This document shows, piece after piece, positions 52,543-61,658 of a DNA stretch of 64,000 nucleotides. The number at the start of each line of letters is the position of its first letter. Within the stretch, counting starts at the first letter, position 1. Both the position numbers and the translations under genes were made by a program. Source of the stretch: Dyadobacter fanqingshengii (GTDB lineage: Bacteria; Bacteroidota; Bacteroidia; Cytophagales; Spirosomataceae); contig NZ_CP098806.1 of assembly GCF_023822005.2 (NCBI RefSeq), positions 4,834,501-4,898,500 on the forward strand, written 5' to 3'. The notes below the pieces were generated by a model that was not told the origin of the DNA, ran no database searches, and was given only the letters and a program-made list of their open reading frames with translations.

Positions 52543-52602
52543 TACTTCTTGGAAGAAAATTGAGCTTATAAAGATTGAGTGTATTTCATGTGCCGGGATC
52601 GA

Positions 52603-53028
52603 CTAATCGTCTTCTTCCGACTTGATAATGATCTTTTTAGGAGGGATCAGGTTTTCTTCGAGACCTTCGGCTTTCACTTTTTCAATGATCACCGACTGCA
52701 GCCCGCTTTTCATGTATTCGGCATGAATGGACGTGTATTCAGCCCGGAGATCATCCACTTCTTTTTTAAGTTTAATGCTGTTTCGCACATATTGTTCAGA
52801 CTGAAAACCAATGCGTTCGTAGGCAACAAGCAGAATGACAATCCAGCCGAAATAATAGAAATATTTAACGGGAAGCCGTTCTTCCTTGCCCGGCGCTTTT
52901 TCACCAAAAACTTTATCCAACGGCAAAAATTTATTCAGCCAGTTGAATAAATGATATTCCCGCTTGCGTTTCGCAGGCTTGGGAGGCTTAGGCGGAATGG
53001 GCTTAGGTCTTCTTTTATTTTCCGACAT
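52603..53028 (-). CDS. FtsL-like division protein
   Basis: The 141-residue protein has a basic proline-rich N-terminus (PKPIPPKPPKPAKRKREYHL), one membrane helix (YFYYFGWIVILLVAYERIGF), and a C-terminal coiled-coil-like segment (NSIKLKKEVDDLRAEYTSIH). That is the FtsL topology, and the position between rsmH and ftsI is where ftsL is found. Sequence identity to known FtsL is low, so the name rests on position and topology. The ATG at 53028 is preferred over an in-frame TTG two codons upstream. Confidence 0.85.
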   Translation of the reverse strand: MSENKRRPKPIPPKPPKPAKRKREYHLFNWLNKFLPLDKVFGEKAPGKEERLPVKYFYYFGWIVILLVAYERIGFQSEQYVRNSIKLKKEVDDLRAEYTSIHAEYMKSGLQSVIIEKVKAEGLEENLIPPKKIIIKSEEDD

Positions 53029-53050
53029 TCTCAAGTGGGGATTTTAAAAA

Positions 53051-53968
53051 CTATATTTTCTCTGCAATCCTGAGCTTAGCGCTTCTGGCCCTGGGATTTC
53101 GCGCAACTTCTTCCGGAGTTGCTTCCACCGGCTTTCTGGTAACGCTGCTTAGGGGCCTAATCGCATTTCCGTAGAAGTCCTTTTCTAATTCTCCGTCAAA
53201 TTTTCCTTTTAAAATGAAGTTTTTGACCAAACGGTCTTCCAGTGAGTGATAGGACATGACAACCAATCGCCCGCCCGGATTAAGCACTTCCGGAACCTGC
53301 GTCAGGAACTCTTCCAGAACGGCCAGTTCATCATTGACTTCGATCCTTAATGCCTGAAAAACCTGAGCAAAATATTTGTTTTCGCGGTGCTTAGGGGCGT
53401 ATTTTAGCAAAATTCCTTTCAAATCTGCAACCGTGTCAATTGGCGTGCTATGCCTGGAAGTAAATATGGCCTCGGCAGCTGTGCGGGCATTGGTCACCTC
53501 GCCATACATGCCCAAAATCCGCTGTAATTCGGCCGAAGAACGTGAATTGATCACCTCGCGGGCCGTTTTTTCAATGTTAGGGTTCATGCGCATGTCCAGG
53601 TCAGCATCAAACCTTGTGGAAAAGCCCCTTTCCGGCGTGTTGATCTGGTGCGATGAGACGCCAAGATCTCCGAGAATTCCGTCCACTTTTTCAGCCTTAT
53701 GCAATTTCAGGTAACGTTTCAAATGCCTGAAATTGGCTGCTATGAAGGTAAATCGTTTGTCATCTTTGAATTCCGCTGCATTGGCAGCCGCATCGGGATC
53801 CTGATCAAAAACCAGCAGTCTGCCGGTCGTCAGCTTTTCGAGGATTGCCCGCGAATGTCCGCCGCCGCCAAAAGTCACATCCACATAAACGCCCTCCGGT
53901 TGAATGTTAAGCCCTTCCAGGCATTCGGACAACATGACAGGCTCGTGATATGTACTTTGTAAATCCAT
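53051..53968 (-). CDS. rsmH: 16S rRNA (cytosine(1402)-N(4))-methyltransferase
   Basis: RsmH methylates C1402 of 16S rRNA with SAM. The 305-residue protein has HEPVMLSECLEGLNIQPEGV, the SAM-binding VDVTFGGGGHSRAIL, GILGDLGVSSHQINTPERGF, and FQALRIEVNDELAVLEEFL then VMSYHSLEDRLVKNF. It is the first gene of the division/cell-wall cluster; mraZ, which often precedes it, is absent here. Confidence 0.96.
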   Translation of the reverse strand: MDLQSTYHEPVMLSECLEGLNIQPEGVYVDVTFGGGGHSRAILEKLTTGRLLVFDQDPDAAANAAEFKDDKRFTFIAANFRHLKRYLKLHKAEKVDGILGDLGVSSHQINTPERGFSTRFDADLDMRMNPNIEKTAREVINSRSSAELQRILGMYGEVTNARTAAEAIFTSRHSTPIDTVADLKGILLKYAPKHRENKYFAQVFQALRIEVNDELAVLEEFLTQVPEVLNPGGRLVVMSYHSLEDRLVKNFILKGKFDGELEKDFYGNAIRPLSSVTRKPVEATPEEVARNPRARSAKLRIAEKI

Positions 53969-54017
53969 TTGTTAAAAGCAACGTACTTAGGAACTAATTC
54001 TTGCCAGCAGGCAGTTA

Positions 54018-54025
54018 CAAACTTA
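54018..54025 (-). promoter_or_regulatory. Predicted -7 element of the rsmH operon
   Basis: TAAGTTTG on the minus strand matches TAnnTTTG exactly, about 50 nt upstream of the rsmH start. No clear -33 element. Confidence 0.45.
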
Positions 54026-54108
54026 GCAATTTTCAAGCGTACGAACGGCTGTCGGCAAAGGATTTAATTTCGGCAGCTAAACGTTAATTTAATATCAACC
54101 CACTGTAT

Positions 54109-55356
54109 ATGAGAGTCATTCACCAGATTGCTGCAATATTCACTTTAATTGCTTTCGTTAGTTGTAAATCTTCCCCGCAAACGGACTTAAAAACAGGCGC
54201 CTGGCGCGCAACATTGAGCCGCGATGAGAACAGGATCCCGTTTATTATGGATGTATCCAAAAACCCGGACGGGAAAACTTATTCGGTCGTAGTGATCAAC
54301 GACACGGAAAGGTTGAAAATGGACACAGCATTTTTCCAAAACGACTCGCTGGTGATCCCAATGGAGCTTTTTGATATGAAAATTATTGCAAAGGCCGAAG
54401 GAGAAAAGCTGAAAGGCACTTATTACCGCTATGCGAAGGGCAAAGTTGCCGGCTCAATTCCTTTCGAAGCCGAGTTTGGTAAAGATTATAAATTCTTCAA
54501 ACCGGGCGAAGCAAAAAGCACCAAAACCGTTGCCGGGAAGTGGGACGCAACATTTATTACAGAATCCACAGGCGATACAACACAATCCGTAGGAACATTT
54601 GTCCAGGATGGAACAAATGTAAAAGGCTCCATACTGACCACAACGGGCGATTATCGCTTCCTGACGGGCAATGTCAATGGCGACAGTCTGTTTTTATCCA
54701 CATTTGACGGCTCCAACGCAAAACTTTTCAAGGCAGCCATTCAAAGCGACGGTTCGCTGAAAGGCTCTATGTGGTCGGGCGTGAAAAGTCTGCGAAGCTT
54801 CTCTGCCAAGAAGAATGATAAAGCGAAACTGCCTGATGCAGCAAGTCTTACTTACTTAAAGCCTGGTTTTGAAACGGTTGACTTCACATTTCCTGACTCA
54901 GACGGCAAACCTGTATCATTAAAAGATCCAAGATTTAAGGACAAAGTCGTGATCATTCAGATTATGGGCTCGTGGTGCCCGAATTGTATGGACGAAACTA
55001 ATTTCGTAGCGCCCTGGTACAAAAAGAATAAGGACCGCGGTGTCGAGGTTGTTGGCTTGTCATTTGAAAGATCGGATGATCCCAAAGTCTCCAATCCAAA
55101 GCTCAAACGCATGATCGAGCGCATGGGAATCGATTATCCGATCCTTCTGGCCGGAACCAACACCGACGAGGCAACAGCGAAAGCATTGCCGATGTTAAAC
55201 AAGGTAATGTCTTATCCGACAACGATTTTCATAGATAAAAAAGGCAAAGTACGCGAGATCCACACAGGTTTTTCAGGCCAGGGAACCGGCGCTTATTTTG
55301 ATGAATTCGTGACCGATTTCAATGGCTTAATGGACAAGCTGATCGCTGAAAAATAA
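54109..55356 (+). CDS. TlpA-like thiol-disulfide oxidoreductase lipoprotein
   Basis: The 415-residue protein has a lipobox with Cys19 (FVSCKSSPQ), an N-terminal beta-rich domain of about 240 residues, and a C-terminal TlpA/ResA-like thioredoxin domain with the redox motif W289-C290-P-N-C293 in MGSWCPNCMDET and the cis-proline region MLNKVMSYPTTIFIDKKGKV. It likely keeps periplasmic cysteines reduced. The N-terminal domain recalls DUF4369-like partners. It stands alone with a terminator behind it. Confidence 0.9.
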   Translation: MRVIHQIAAIFTLIAFVSCKSSPQTDLKTGAWRATLSRDENRIPFIMDVSKNPDGKTYSVVVINDTERLKMDTAFFQNDSLVIPMELFDMKIIAKAEGEKLKGTYYRYAKGKVAGSIPFEAEFGKDYKFFKPGEAKSTKTVAGKWDATFITESTGDTTQSVGTFVQDGTNVKGSILTTTGDYRFLTGNVNGDSLFLSTFDGSNAKLFKAAIQSDGSLKGSMWSGVKSLRSFSAKKNDKAKLPDAASLTYLKPGFETVDFTFPDSDGKPVSLKDPRFKDKVVIIQIMGSWCPNCMDETNFVAPWYKKNKDRGVEVVGLSFERSDDPKVSNPKLKRMIERMGIDYPILLAGTNTDEATAKALPMLNKVMSYPTTIFIDKKGKVREIHTGFSGQGTGAYFDEFVTDFNGLMDKLIAEK

Positions 55357-55374
55357 TTTAAATACAGCTTTTTC

Positions 55375-55413
55375 AAAAACGCATTGTCCTTCGTTGGGCA
55401 ATGCGTTTTTTAT
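55375..55413 (+). terminator. Terminator after the TlpA-like gene
   Basis: AAAAACGCATTGTCC (55375-55389) pairs with GGGCAATGCGTTTTT (55396-55410), 15 pairs with one wobble, loop TTCGTT, then further T. Confidence 0.9.
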
Positions 55414-55427
55414 TAAACTAAAATTAG

Positions 55428-55439
55428 TATGCTTGCATA
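55428..55439 (+). promoter_or_regulatory. Candidate MarR operator
   Basis: TATGCTTGCATA is a perfect inverted repeat (TATGC-TT-GCATA) that covers the predicted -33 TTG of the marR promoter. An operator at that place would let the MarR protein repress its own operon. Confidence 0.5.
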
Positions 55440-55464
55440 ATAGTGGGCTGATTTCTTACATTTG
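55433..55464 (+). promoter_or_regulatory. Predicted promoter of marR and the FadB-like gene
   Basis: TTG at 55433-55435 and TACATTTG at 55457-55464 are separated by 21 nt; the -7 element matches TAnnTTTG exactly. The 5' untranslated region would be about 33 nt to the ATG at 55506. Confidence 0.6.
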
Positions 55465-55505
55465 TGATAAGGGGCACTCCTGACACCATTAAGATTTTTT
55501 CAACG

Positions 55506-55970
55506 ATGCGTAAGGAAAAAACGATTGATTTCCAGATAAAATGGGCCTGGCATTCGATTTCCAGAATGTACAATGCCTACGCCGCACGTTTTGATACAAC
55601 CATGGCCGTCGGCTATGTATTGCTCAACATTGACATTGAAAATGGCACGCCAGCAACCAAAATAGCCCCTTTGCTCGGCATGGAACCACGAAGTCTGGTA
55701 CGGATGCTGAAAAACCTGGAAGAGCGCGGACTCATTAAACGTGAGGTCAGCTCGCAGGATAAGCGGTTTGTCAGGATCGTGCTGACGGATTTAGGAAAAG
55801 AGAAACGGGAACTGGCGCGGGAAGGTGTTATTTCTTTCAATACCATGATCAGGGATAAAATTCCGCTGGATAAGCTGGTCGTTTTTTTTGATGTAATTAA
55901 AGATATCAACAAACTGGTGGAAGAGGAAAATCAAAAACTCAAAGCCGGCGAAATAGAAGAAGAGCTTTAA
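55506..55970 (+). CDS. MarR-family transcriptional regulator
   Basis: The 154-residue protein has the winged-helix core typical of MarR: AVGYVLLNIDIENGTPATKI, APLLGMEPRSLVRMLKNLEE, RGLIKREVSSQDKRFVRIVL and TDLGKEKRELA. I use the ATG at 55506, because the only upstream start (GTG at 55464) lies within the -7 promoter element. It precedes the fatty-acid oxidation enzyme gene by 16 nt and may sense an acyl-CoA or related ligand; this is inferred from position. Confidence 0.92.
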   Translation: MRKEKTIDFQIKWAWHSISRMYNAYAARFDTTMAVGYVLLNIDIENGTPATKIAPLLGMEPRSLVRMLKNLEERGLIKREVSSQDKRFVRIVLTDLGKEKRELAREGVISFNTMIRDKIPLDKLVVFFDVIKDINKLVEEENQKLKAGEIEEEL

Positions 55971-55986
55971 ACCAAACCTTTAAATA

Positions 55987-58392
55987 ATGAATCGTTCAAT
56001 TCGTAAAGTAGCCGTTTTGGGCTCGGGCATTATGGGATCGCGCATTGCTTGCCACTTTGCCAATATCGGTGTGGAAGTTTTGTTGCTCGACATTGTTCCA
56101 AAAGAACTTAACGACGCCGAAAAAGCCAAAGGAATGACCAGCGAACATCCTGCTTTCCGAAACAGGCTCGTGAATGATGCGTTACAGCAGGCCATCAAAG
56201 CATCCCCGGCACCACTTTACAGCCCGACCTTTGCCTCACGCATTAAGACAGGGAACTTCGATGATAACCTGTCCGATATCAAAAATTATGATTGGGTGAT
56301 GGAAGTCGTTGTCGAGCGGCTTGATATTAAGAAAAGTCTTTTCGAAAAAGTGGACGCTTTGCGCAAGCCGGGAACGCTTGTAAGTTCCAACACATCCGGA
56401 ATTCCGATCCATCTGATGGCAGAGGGCAGGAGCGAAGATTTCCGCAAGCATTTCTGCGGAACGCACTTCTTTAATCCACCGAGATATTTACGCTTACTGG
56501 AAATCATCCCGACGCCGGAAACCGACCAGGAAATTGTTAATTTTCTGATGCATTACGGCGATCTTTTCCTGGGCAAAACAACCGTTTTGGCAAAAGACAC
56601 ACCGGGTTTCATTGCTAACCGACTTGGAATCTATGCATTGATCCAGACCATTCGCGTTGCCGCCGAAATGGGCATGAGCGTGGATGAAGTGGATAAGCTT
56701 ACCGGCCCGGTTGCAGGGCGTCCGAAATCAGGAACATATCGCCTTTCGGATGTTGTGGGATTGGATACGACGGTTCATGTTGCCAATAACTTATATGCTT
56801 CGGGCGAGGGAAAAGACGAATCGCGTGATGCATTTGTGGTCCCCGAAATCATGCAAAAGTTGTATGATAACAAATGGCTGGGCGATAAAACAGGACAAGG
56901 TTTTTACAAAAAAATAAAGGACGAAAAAGGCAAATCCGTCATTCTTGCGCTGGATTTCAGCACATTGGAATACAAGCCTTCTGAGAAAGTTAAGTTTGAA
57001 ACTCTGGAAGGCACCAAAGCAATCAGCGATGTGTGGAAACGTTTTCCGGTGCTTGTTGCTGGCAAAGACAAAGCCGGCGAATTTTACAGAAAAACATTTG
57101 CCGATGTTTTCAGATATGCCTCATTGCGAATCCCTGAAATCTCGGACGAAATTTTTCGCATTGATCAGGCCATTTCCGCAGGCTTTGGCTGGCAATATGG
57201 CCTTTTCGAGACCTGGGATGCCATTGGTGTGAAAAACATGCTTACCATTATGGAAAGCCTGGATATAAAACCTGCGGATTGGGTTTATGAAATGATCGCA
57301 GCGGGTAATGAGTCGTTCTATAAAGTGGAGAACGGCAAGCGTTCTTATTACGACATTGTTTTCAAAACCTATAAGAAAATCCCTGGTCAGGACGGCTTCA
57401 TCCTGCTTAACAATCTCTCTAACAACATTGTTTGGAAAAACGCGGGGGCAAATTTGTATGACATTGGCGATGGAATCCTGAACCTGGAATTCAAATCGAA
57501 AATGAATACGATGGGTTCTGAGGTGATCGAAGGGATTAACAAAGGCATTAGTCTGGCGGAAAAGGATTTTCGCGGATTAGTGATCGGTAATGAATCCAGC
57601 GAGGCATTTTCTGCGGGTGCAAATCTGGCCATGCTGTTCATGTTCGCGATCGAGCAGGAATTTGATGAAATCAACATGGTTATCGCGCAGTTTCAGCAGA
57701 CCATGATGCGGGCGCGTTATTCTTCCATTCCGGTGGTTACAGCGCCGCATACACTGGCATTGGGTGGCGGTTGCGAGTTGAATCTGCATGCGGATAAAGT
57801 CGTCGCCCACGCTGAAACTTATATGGGACTCGTGGAATTTGGCGTCGGGATTATTCCCGCAGGCGGCGGTACGAAGGAAATGGCGCTGAGGTGTTCGGAT
57901 ATGTATCACGCAGGCGATACGGAATTGAACATTCTCCAAACCGCATTCATGAATATCGCGCAGGCAAAAGTGTCCACATCCGCGCAGGATGCACGTGAAA
58001 TGAATTATTTGCAGGAAAAAGACCAGATTGTTCTCAACCGGTCGAGATTAATCGGTGAGGCCAAGCAAGCTGCCGTTGAGCTTGCGGATAATGGTTATAC
58101 GCAGCCAAAACAGCGAAACGATATCAAAGTTCAGGGAAAAACGGGCATTGCCTTGTTTATGGCGGGTATTGCGCAAATGCGTTTGGCAAATTATATTTCA
58201 GATCATGATGCTAAAATCGCGAACAAACTTGCTTATGTAATTAATGGCGGGGATTTGAGCTACGCGCAGAATGTGACTGAACAATATCTGCTCGATCTAG
58301 AAAGGGAAGCATTCCTCTCACTTTGCGGCGAAAAGAAAACCCTCGAAAGAATGCAAGGCTTACTAAATGGCGGCAAGCCACCCAGAAATTAA
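55987..58392 (+). CDS. 3-hydroxyacyl-CoA dehydrogenase/enoyl-CoA hydratase fusion (FadB-type)
   Basis: The 801-residue enzyme carries out two beta-oxidation steps. The N-terminal dehydrogenase part has the NAD loop VLGSGIMGSRIACHFANIGV, then SSNTSGIPIHLMAEG, HFCGTHFFNPPRYLRLLEII and DTPGFIANRLGIYA. The C-terminal crotonase part (from about residue 480) has SSEAFSAGANLAMLFMFAIE, HTLALGGGCELNLHADKVVA and VEFGVGIIPAGGGTKEMAL. The domain order (dehydrogenase first) is the reverse of E. coli FadB. Thiolase and acyl-CoA dehydrogenase genes, often next in this operon type, are not here. Confidence 0.95.
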   Translation: MNRSIRKVAVLGSGIMGSRIACHFANIGVEVLLLDIVPKELNDAEKAKGMTSEHPAFRNRLVNDALQQAIKASPAPLYSPTFASRIKTGNFDDNLSDIKNYDWVMEVVVERLDIKKSLFEKVDALRKPGTLVSSNTSGIPIHLMAEGRSEDFRKHFCGTHFFNPPRYLRLLEIIPTPETDQEIVNFLMHYGDLFLGKTTVLAKDTPGFIANRLGIYALIQTIRVAAEMGMSVDEVDKLTGPVAGRPKSGTYRLSDVVGLDTTVHVANNLYASGEGKDESRDAFVVPEIMQKLYDNKWLGDKTGQGFYKKIKDEKGKSVILALDFSTLEYKPSEKVKFETLEGTKAISDVWKRFPVLVAGKDKAGEFYRKTFADVFRYASLRIPEISDEIFRIDQAISAGFGWQYGLFETWDAIGVKNMLTIMESLDIKPADWVYEMIAAGNESFYKVENGKRSYYDIVFKTYKKIPGQDGFILLNNLSNNIVWKNAGANLYDIGDGILNLEFKSKMNTMGSEVIEGINKGISLAEKDFRGLVIGNESSEAFSAGANLAMLFMFAIEQEFDEINMVIAQFQQTMMRARYSSIPVVTAPHTLALGGGCELNLHADKVVAHAETYMGLVEFGVGIIPAGGGTKEMALRCSDMYHAGDTELNILQTAFMNIAQAKVSTSAQDAREMNYLQEKDQIVLNRSRLIGEAKQAAVELADNGYTQPKQRNDIKVQGKTGIALFMAGIAQMRLANYISDHDAKIANKLAYVINGGDLSYAQNVTEQYLLDLEREAFLSLCGEKKTLERMQGLLNGGKPPRN

Positions 58393-58573
58393 ATAAACAG
58401 CGAATTCAATTTCATTGAAAATCTTCAAAGGAATTATTGTTTGACCAATTAATGTTCTGTTGTTAGCAGGATATTCGGTGAAATGTTCGATATTTAGAAT
58501 TGATCATCTTGAATTCGGGATGGAAACGATTCGCCTATATGCTAAATCGACTATAAAGTACATTTAAGCAACA

Positions 58574-59050
58574 ATGATTTCAAAAAAAGCAAAATACGCG
58601 CTGAAAGCTTTAAAAGTTTTAGCAGAACAATACGGAAAAGGGCCGGTCCTGATTTCCTATATTGCTGAAAAAGAGAAGATTCCAAAGAAATTTCTGGAAG
58701 CGATATTGCTTGACTTGCGTAATAATGGTGTTTTACAAAGTCAGAAAGGAAAAGGCGGTGGTTATCTGCTGCGTATTCCCCCGGGCGAAGTTAACTTTTC
58801 AAAGGTGTTACGCATTATCGACGGTCCCATTGCACCGGCACTTTGTGTTTCCATGTTTTTTTATGGAAGATGTGACGATTGTAAAGACGAAGAAACATGC
58901 AGCCTTCGCCTGGTGTTGGAAAGATGGCGTGATGCTAACTTAGCCGTTTTGGACAGGACCACATTGAATGATCTTCTTCAGGCTGAAAAGGCAGAGCATG
59001 AAAAGCAGGCAGAAAGTGTTCAGCAAACGGATGTTTTAAGCCAATTATAG
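58574..59050 (+). CDS. Rrf2-family transcriptional regulator
   Basis: The 158-residue protein has the Rrf2 winged helix (ISKKAKYALKALKVLAEQYG, IPKKFLEAILLDLRNNGVLQ, SQKGKGGGYLLRIPP). Cysteines 91, 100, 103 and 109 (LCVSMFFYGRCDDCKDEETC) could hold an Fe-S cluster, as in IscR-like members. Its target is unknown. Its last six nucleotides overlap the 3' end of the convergent membrane glycosyltransferase gene. The 180 nt upstream hold only a weak TACATTTA box at 58559-58566. Confidence 0.92.
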   Translation: MISKKAKYALKALKVLAEQYGKGPVLISYIAEKEKIPKKFLEAILLDLRNNGVLQSQKGKGGGYLLRIPPGEVNFSKVLRIIDGPIAPALCVSMFFYGRCDDCKDEETCSLRLVLERWRDANLAVLDRTTLNDLLQAEKAEHEKQAESVQQTDVLSQL

Positions 59051-60652
59051 ACGATCGTTGCGCACATATAAACGTGTGTCATCAAAGTCACCGATCAGTT
59101 TGTAGTTACTTCGGATATATTGAAAAAGCGCAGGGTAACTCTCAATTCCCTGGGCTTTTTTGTTTTGAACCCACATGCTATTTTTCCCCACCGCATCCAG
59201 CACAATCGCAGGCTTAGTGCGCTCAATGTCTGACAGATAGCGGCTTTTGTATTTGGCCTGCATAGGATGACTGAAAATGGATCGCTCTGAATGGTTTTCT
59301 GCTGTTCCATGCGGGAGCTGTGCCTCTACGTAATACACACATTGCCAGCCCCATACGACCATGTAATCATTTTCTTTACTGTATTTTTTCAATTCAATCA
59401 CCACCGGACTTTGTGCCAGTGTGCGCGCTTCTACGGAATCAAATGCATTTAGCCGCCGCTCTTTGATAAAATGATAGGCATCATTGGCCCCAAACCAGAG
59501 TAAAACAATAACAGGAAACGCAAACGCCCATTTTTCGATCCGCGATAAGCCATAGCCCGCCAGCAATGTCCAAGGAATGATGCAGAAATTAAGGTAATGT
59601 ATAAAATCATTGCCCGACTTGGTAACCGCATAAATGCTTGAAAACAGCAACAGTATAATGGTCACCGGAATGATCAGATTCCTTTTTTCAGCCTTTGATT
59701 TAACAAAAATCTGGTAAAAAGCAACCAGAATCGGAGCGATCAGTGCTAATGTAAAAATCTGGAAGTCAGGCGTTAGTGAGAATATTTTGGCGAATTGCCC
59801 TGGAATTCCCCAAAAGCCTTCTCCACCAGCATAAATTACATTTCCCAACAAATAAAAATAGATCAGATCGGAAAACACGCCGAGTGCTAATGTCCAGAGC
59901 AAGGTCACAACAGGGAATGTTAAGCCGCCCAGAATGAGGAAAAGCAGCGGTTTCGTTTCTCTTTTTGTTTTAAAATATTGGTAACCAACCCATAACCCGG
60001 CAGCTGTCAAAACCAGCGCCTGCGGGACAGCTTGCAGTTTCGCGAAAGGAATCGCGCCAGCAGCTAAACCAAGGAAATAAAGGTTGTTTTTAAGATTTCC
60101 AACATTCACCGTCGCCCTGGAAAGTAGCCAGATGCAAACGGAAAGCAAAAAAACGGGCAACTGCTCGCTGGAATAATGCACAAAATCCACTTCCTGCGTA
60201 AACGCCAGAAACAGCACCGGCACCACGGATATTTTGCGTGCTATGGCAACACCAAACCAGTTTTTCAGCGAATAAAAAAGAAAAATCAATGCCCCGCCAG
60301 CGCACAAAAGGCCCATAACGCGGCCGGAGGTGTAGTTGATCTGGAAACCTAATAACCTCGGAATTGCCAGCAGATAGTTGTCGAGCGGGCCAATAGTGGT
60401 GCCGTCCACAGAGCGCCAATAAACGGGATCTTTGAAAAACGTAATGGCGTGGCTTAGCATCTGGCTTTCGTCGGGGTTGAGCTCCCGGTTGAAAACGACG
60501 ACTGGTAAACGCATGAAAATCAGCAGCAAAATGGCTGATATGATGTAAGTTCTGGTAGAAATGGGCTTGAAAAAAGCCGAGAAGACAACAAATGCCGCTA
60601 ATGCGTATCCTATAAACCAATAGACCGGCGGGGAGTTGTCGAAAGTGAGCAT
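59045..60652 (-). CDS. Multi-pass membrane glycosyltransferase-like protein
   Basis: The 535-residue protein has a dozen hydrophobic segments and, after the second, the motif VFNRELNPDESQMLSHAITF. An acidic DE pair after an early membrane helix is typical of GT-C enzymes (PMT/ArnT-like, GT39/GT83). A soluble C-terminal part (KKYSKENDYMVVWGWQCVYY ...) follows. It probably transfers a sugar from a polyprenyl donor outside the membrane. It belongs with the GT2 and epimerase genes upstream on the same strand (4-nt spacing to the GT2 gene). Confidence 0.82.
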   Translation of the reverse strand: MLTFDNSPPVYWFIGYALAAFVVFSAFFKPISTRTYIISAILLLIFMRLPVVVFNRELNPDESQMLSHAITFFKDPVYWRSVDGTTIGPLDNYLLAIPRLLGFQINYTSGRVMGLLCAGGALIFLFYSLKNWFGVAIARKISVVPVLFLAFTQEVDFVHYSSEQLPVFLLSVCIWLLSRATVNVGNLKNNLYFLGLAAGAIPFAKLQAVPQALVLTAAGLWVGYQYFKTKRETKPLLFLILGGLTFPVVTLLWTLALGVFSDLIYFYLLGNVIYAGGEGFWGIPGQFAKIFSLTPDFQIFTLALIAPILVAFYQIFVKSKAEKRNLIIPVTIILLLFSSIYAVTKSGNDFIHYLNFCIIPWTLLAGYGLSRIEKWAFAFPVIVLLWFGANDAYHFIKERRLNAFDSVEARTLAQSPVVIELKKYSKENDYMVVWGWQCVYYVEAQLPHGTAENHSERSIFSHPMQAKYKSRYLSDIERTKPAIVLDAVGKNSMWVQNKKAQGIESYPALFQYIRSNYKLIGDFDDTRLYVRNDRL

Positions 60653-60656
60653 AGGC

Positions 60657-61604
60657 TTAACTGAAAGTGTCTACCTTCTCCACAAAATCGCGATAATGAA
60701 CGGCGGGAATAAAATGTTGCTGAGAGCGATATTGTAACACCATGAAAACCAAAAACAGCGAAATCAGGAAGGATTGCAGCATCAGGATCATTAATGTGCT
60801 CCCTAATGTAGACGCCCAGCCTGGCGTTGCATTGCCGATCAGTTTCAGGAAAATGATAAAAATAATGAATGCGATCGCGACGCCTGACATGAAAATAGAA
60901 AAGATCAGAATGCGCACTGCCGTAGTGTCCACCAGCACGGAAATGGCGCTCAGTCCATGCAAAACGAGTGAAACAAAGTTCATTTTGCTTTCCCCAGCCA
61001 ACCTTTTGGCGCGGTTGGTCAAAACTGAATCGTACGGAATGCGGGATTTAATGATGCCGCCCGGATAATTGTTCCAGATCTCCGAAACGCGGACCAAGTT
61101 TTGCAAGCGATTCTGCGGGACGAGGCTGAAATTGCCAAATGTGATCACTTTTCCCGTCAGTAACTTGAAAAGCAATTTGTAAATCACATAAAAAGAGCGG
61201 AACAGCAAATTTTCTGTGCGCTTGTTGCGTTCTGCGAAAATGATCTTTCCAGGTTCTTGCAACGATCTTTGTGCCAGTAAGTTAATATCGCTGGGAGCGT
61301 CTTCTCCATCCGCATCCATGACAATCACTTTATCAGCTGCAATGTGCTCGGCCACGTAGGAAAGGCCTATGGCAATGGCTTTTTGGTGGCCCAAGTTGCG
61401 ATATAGCCGCAGGACTTTTATCTCTTTTCCTCCAAAATTCGCAAAGGGCTGCGTCCTTTCTCTTGACGAACAGTCATCGACGATAAATAGCGTGGTATTT
61501 TCTAAGATCGAGGCGTTGAGATCCGCATTAATCTTTTGTATAAGCAGGTTCAGCGCCTCCCAGTCGTTGAATTGAGGAATGATAATGACAAAATTTTCTG
61601 GCAT
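60657..61604 (-). CDS. Family 2 glycosyltransferase, DPM1/ArnC-like
   Basis: The 315-residue protein has a GT-A domain: VIIIPQFNDWEALNLLIQKI, TLFIVDDCSSRERTQP, KVIVMDADGEDAPSDINLLA, with the DAD-like metal motif. Two C-terminal hydrophobic segments (VRILIFSIFMSGVAIAFIIF and LMILMLQSFLISLFLVFMVL) match the DPM1/ArnC type that moves sugars onto undecaprenyl phosphate. It is 4 nt upstream of the GT-C-like gene, so a pair that makes and uses a lipid-linked sugar is likely. Confidence 0.92.
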   Translation of the reverse strand: MPENFVIIIPQFNDWEALNLLIQKINADLNASILENTTLFIVDDCSSRERTQPFANFGGKEIKVLRLYRNLGHQKAIAIGLSYVAEHIAADKVIVMDADGEDAPSDINLLAQRSLQEPGKIIFAERNKRTENLLFRSFYVIYKLLFKLLTGKVITFGNFSLVPQNRLQNLVRVSEIWNNYPGGIIKSRIPYDSVLTNRAKRLAGESKMNFVSLVLHGLSAISVLVDTTAVRILIFSIFMSGVAIAFIIFIIFLKLIGNATPGWASTLGSTLMILMLQSFLISLFLVFMVLQYRSQQHFIPAVHYRDFVEKVDTFS

Positions 61605-61658
61605 GGGGGAGGAATTTGAAAGCCCCCGAAAGATAACATTCGGAGGCTTCTGAAAGAA

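Noticed and set aside
55464..55505. GTG start at 55464 for the MarR protein
   Set aside because: It overlaps the last base of the exact TAnnTTTG element; translation would have to begin before the transcription start.
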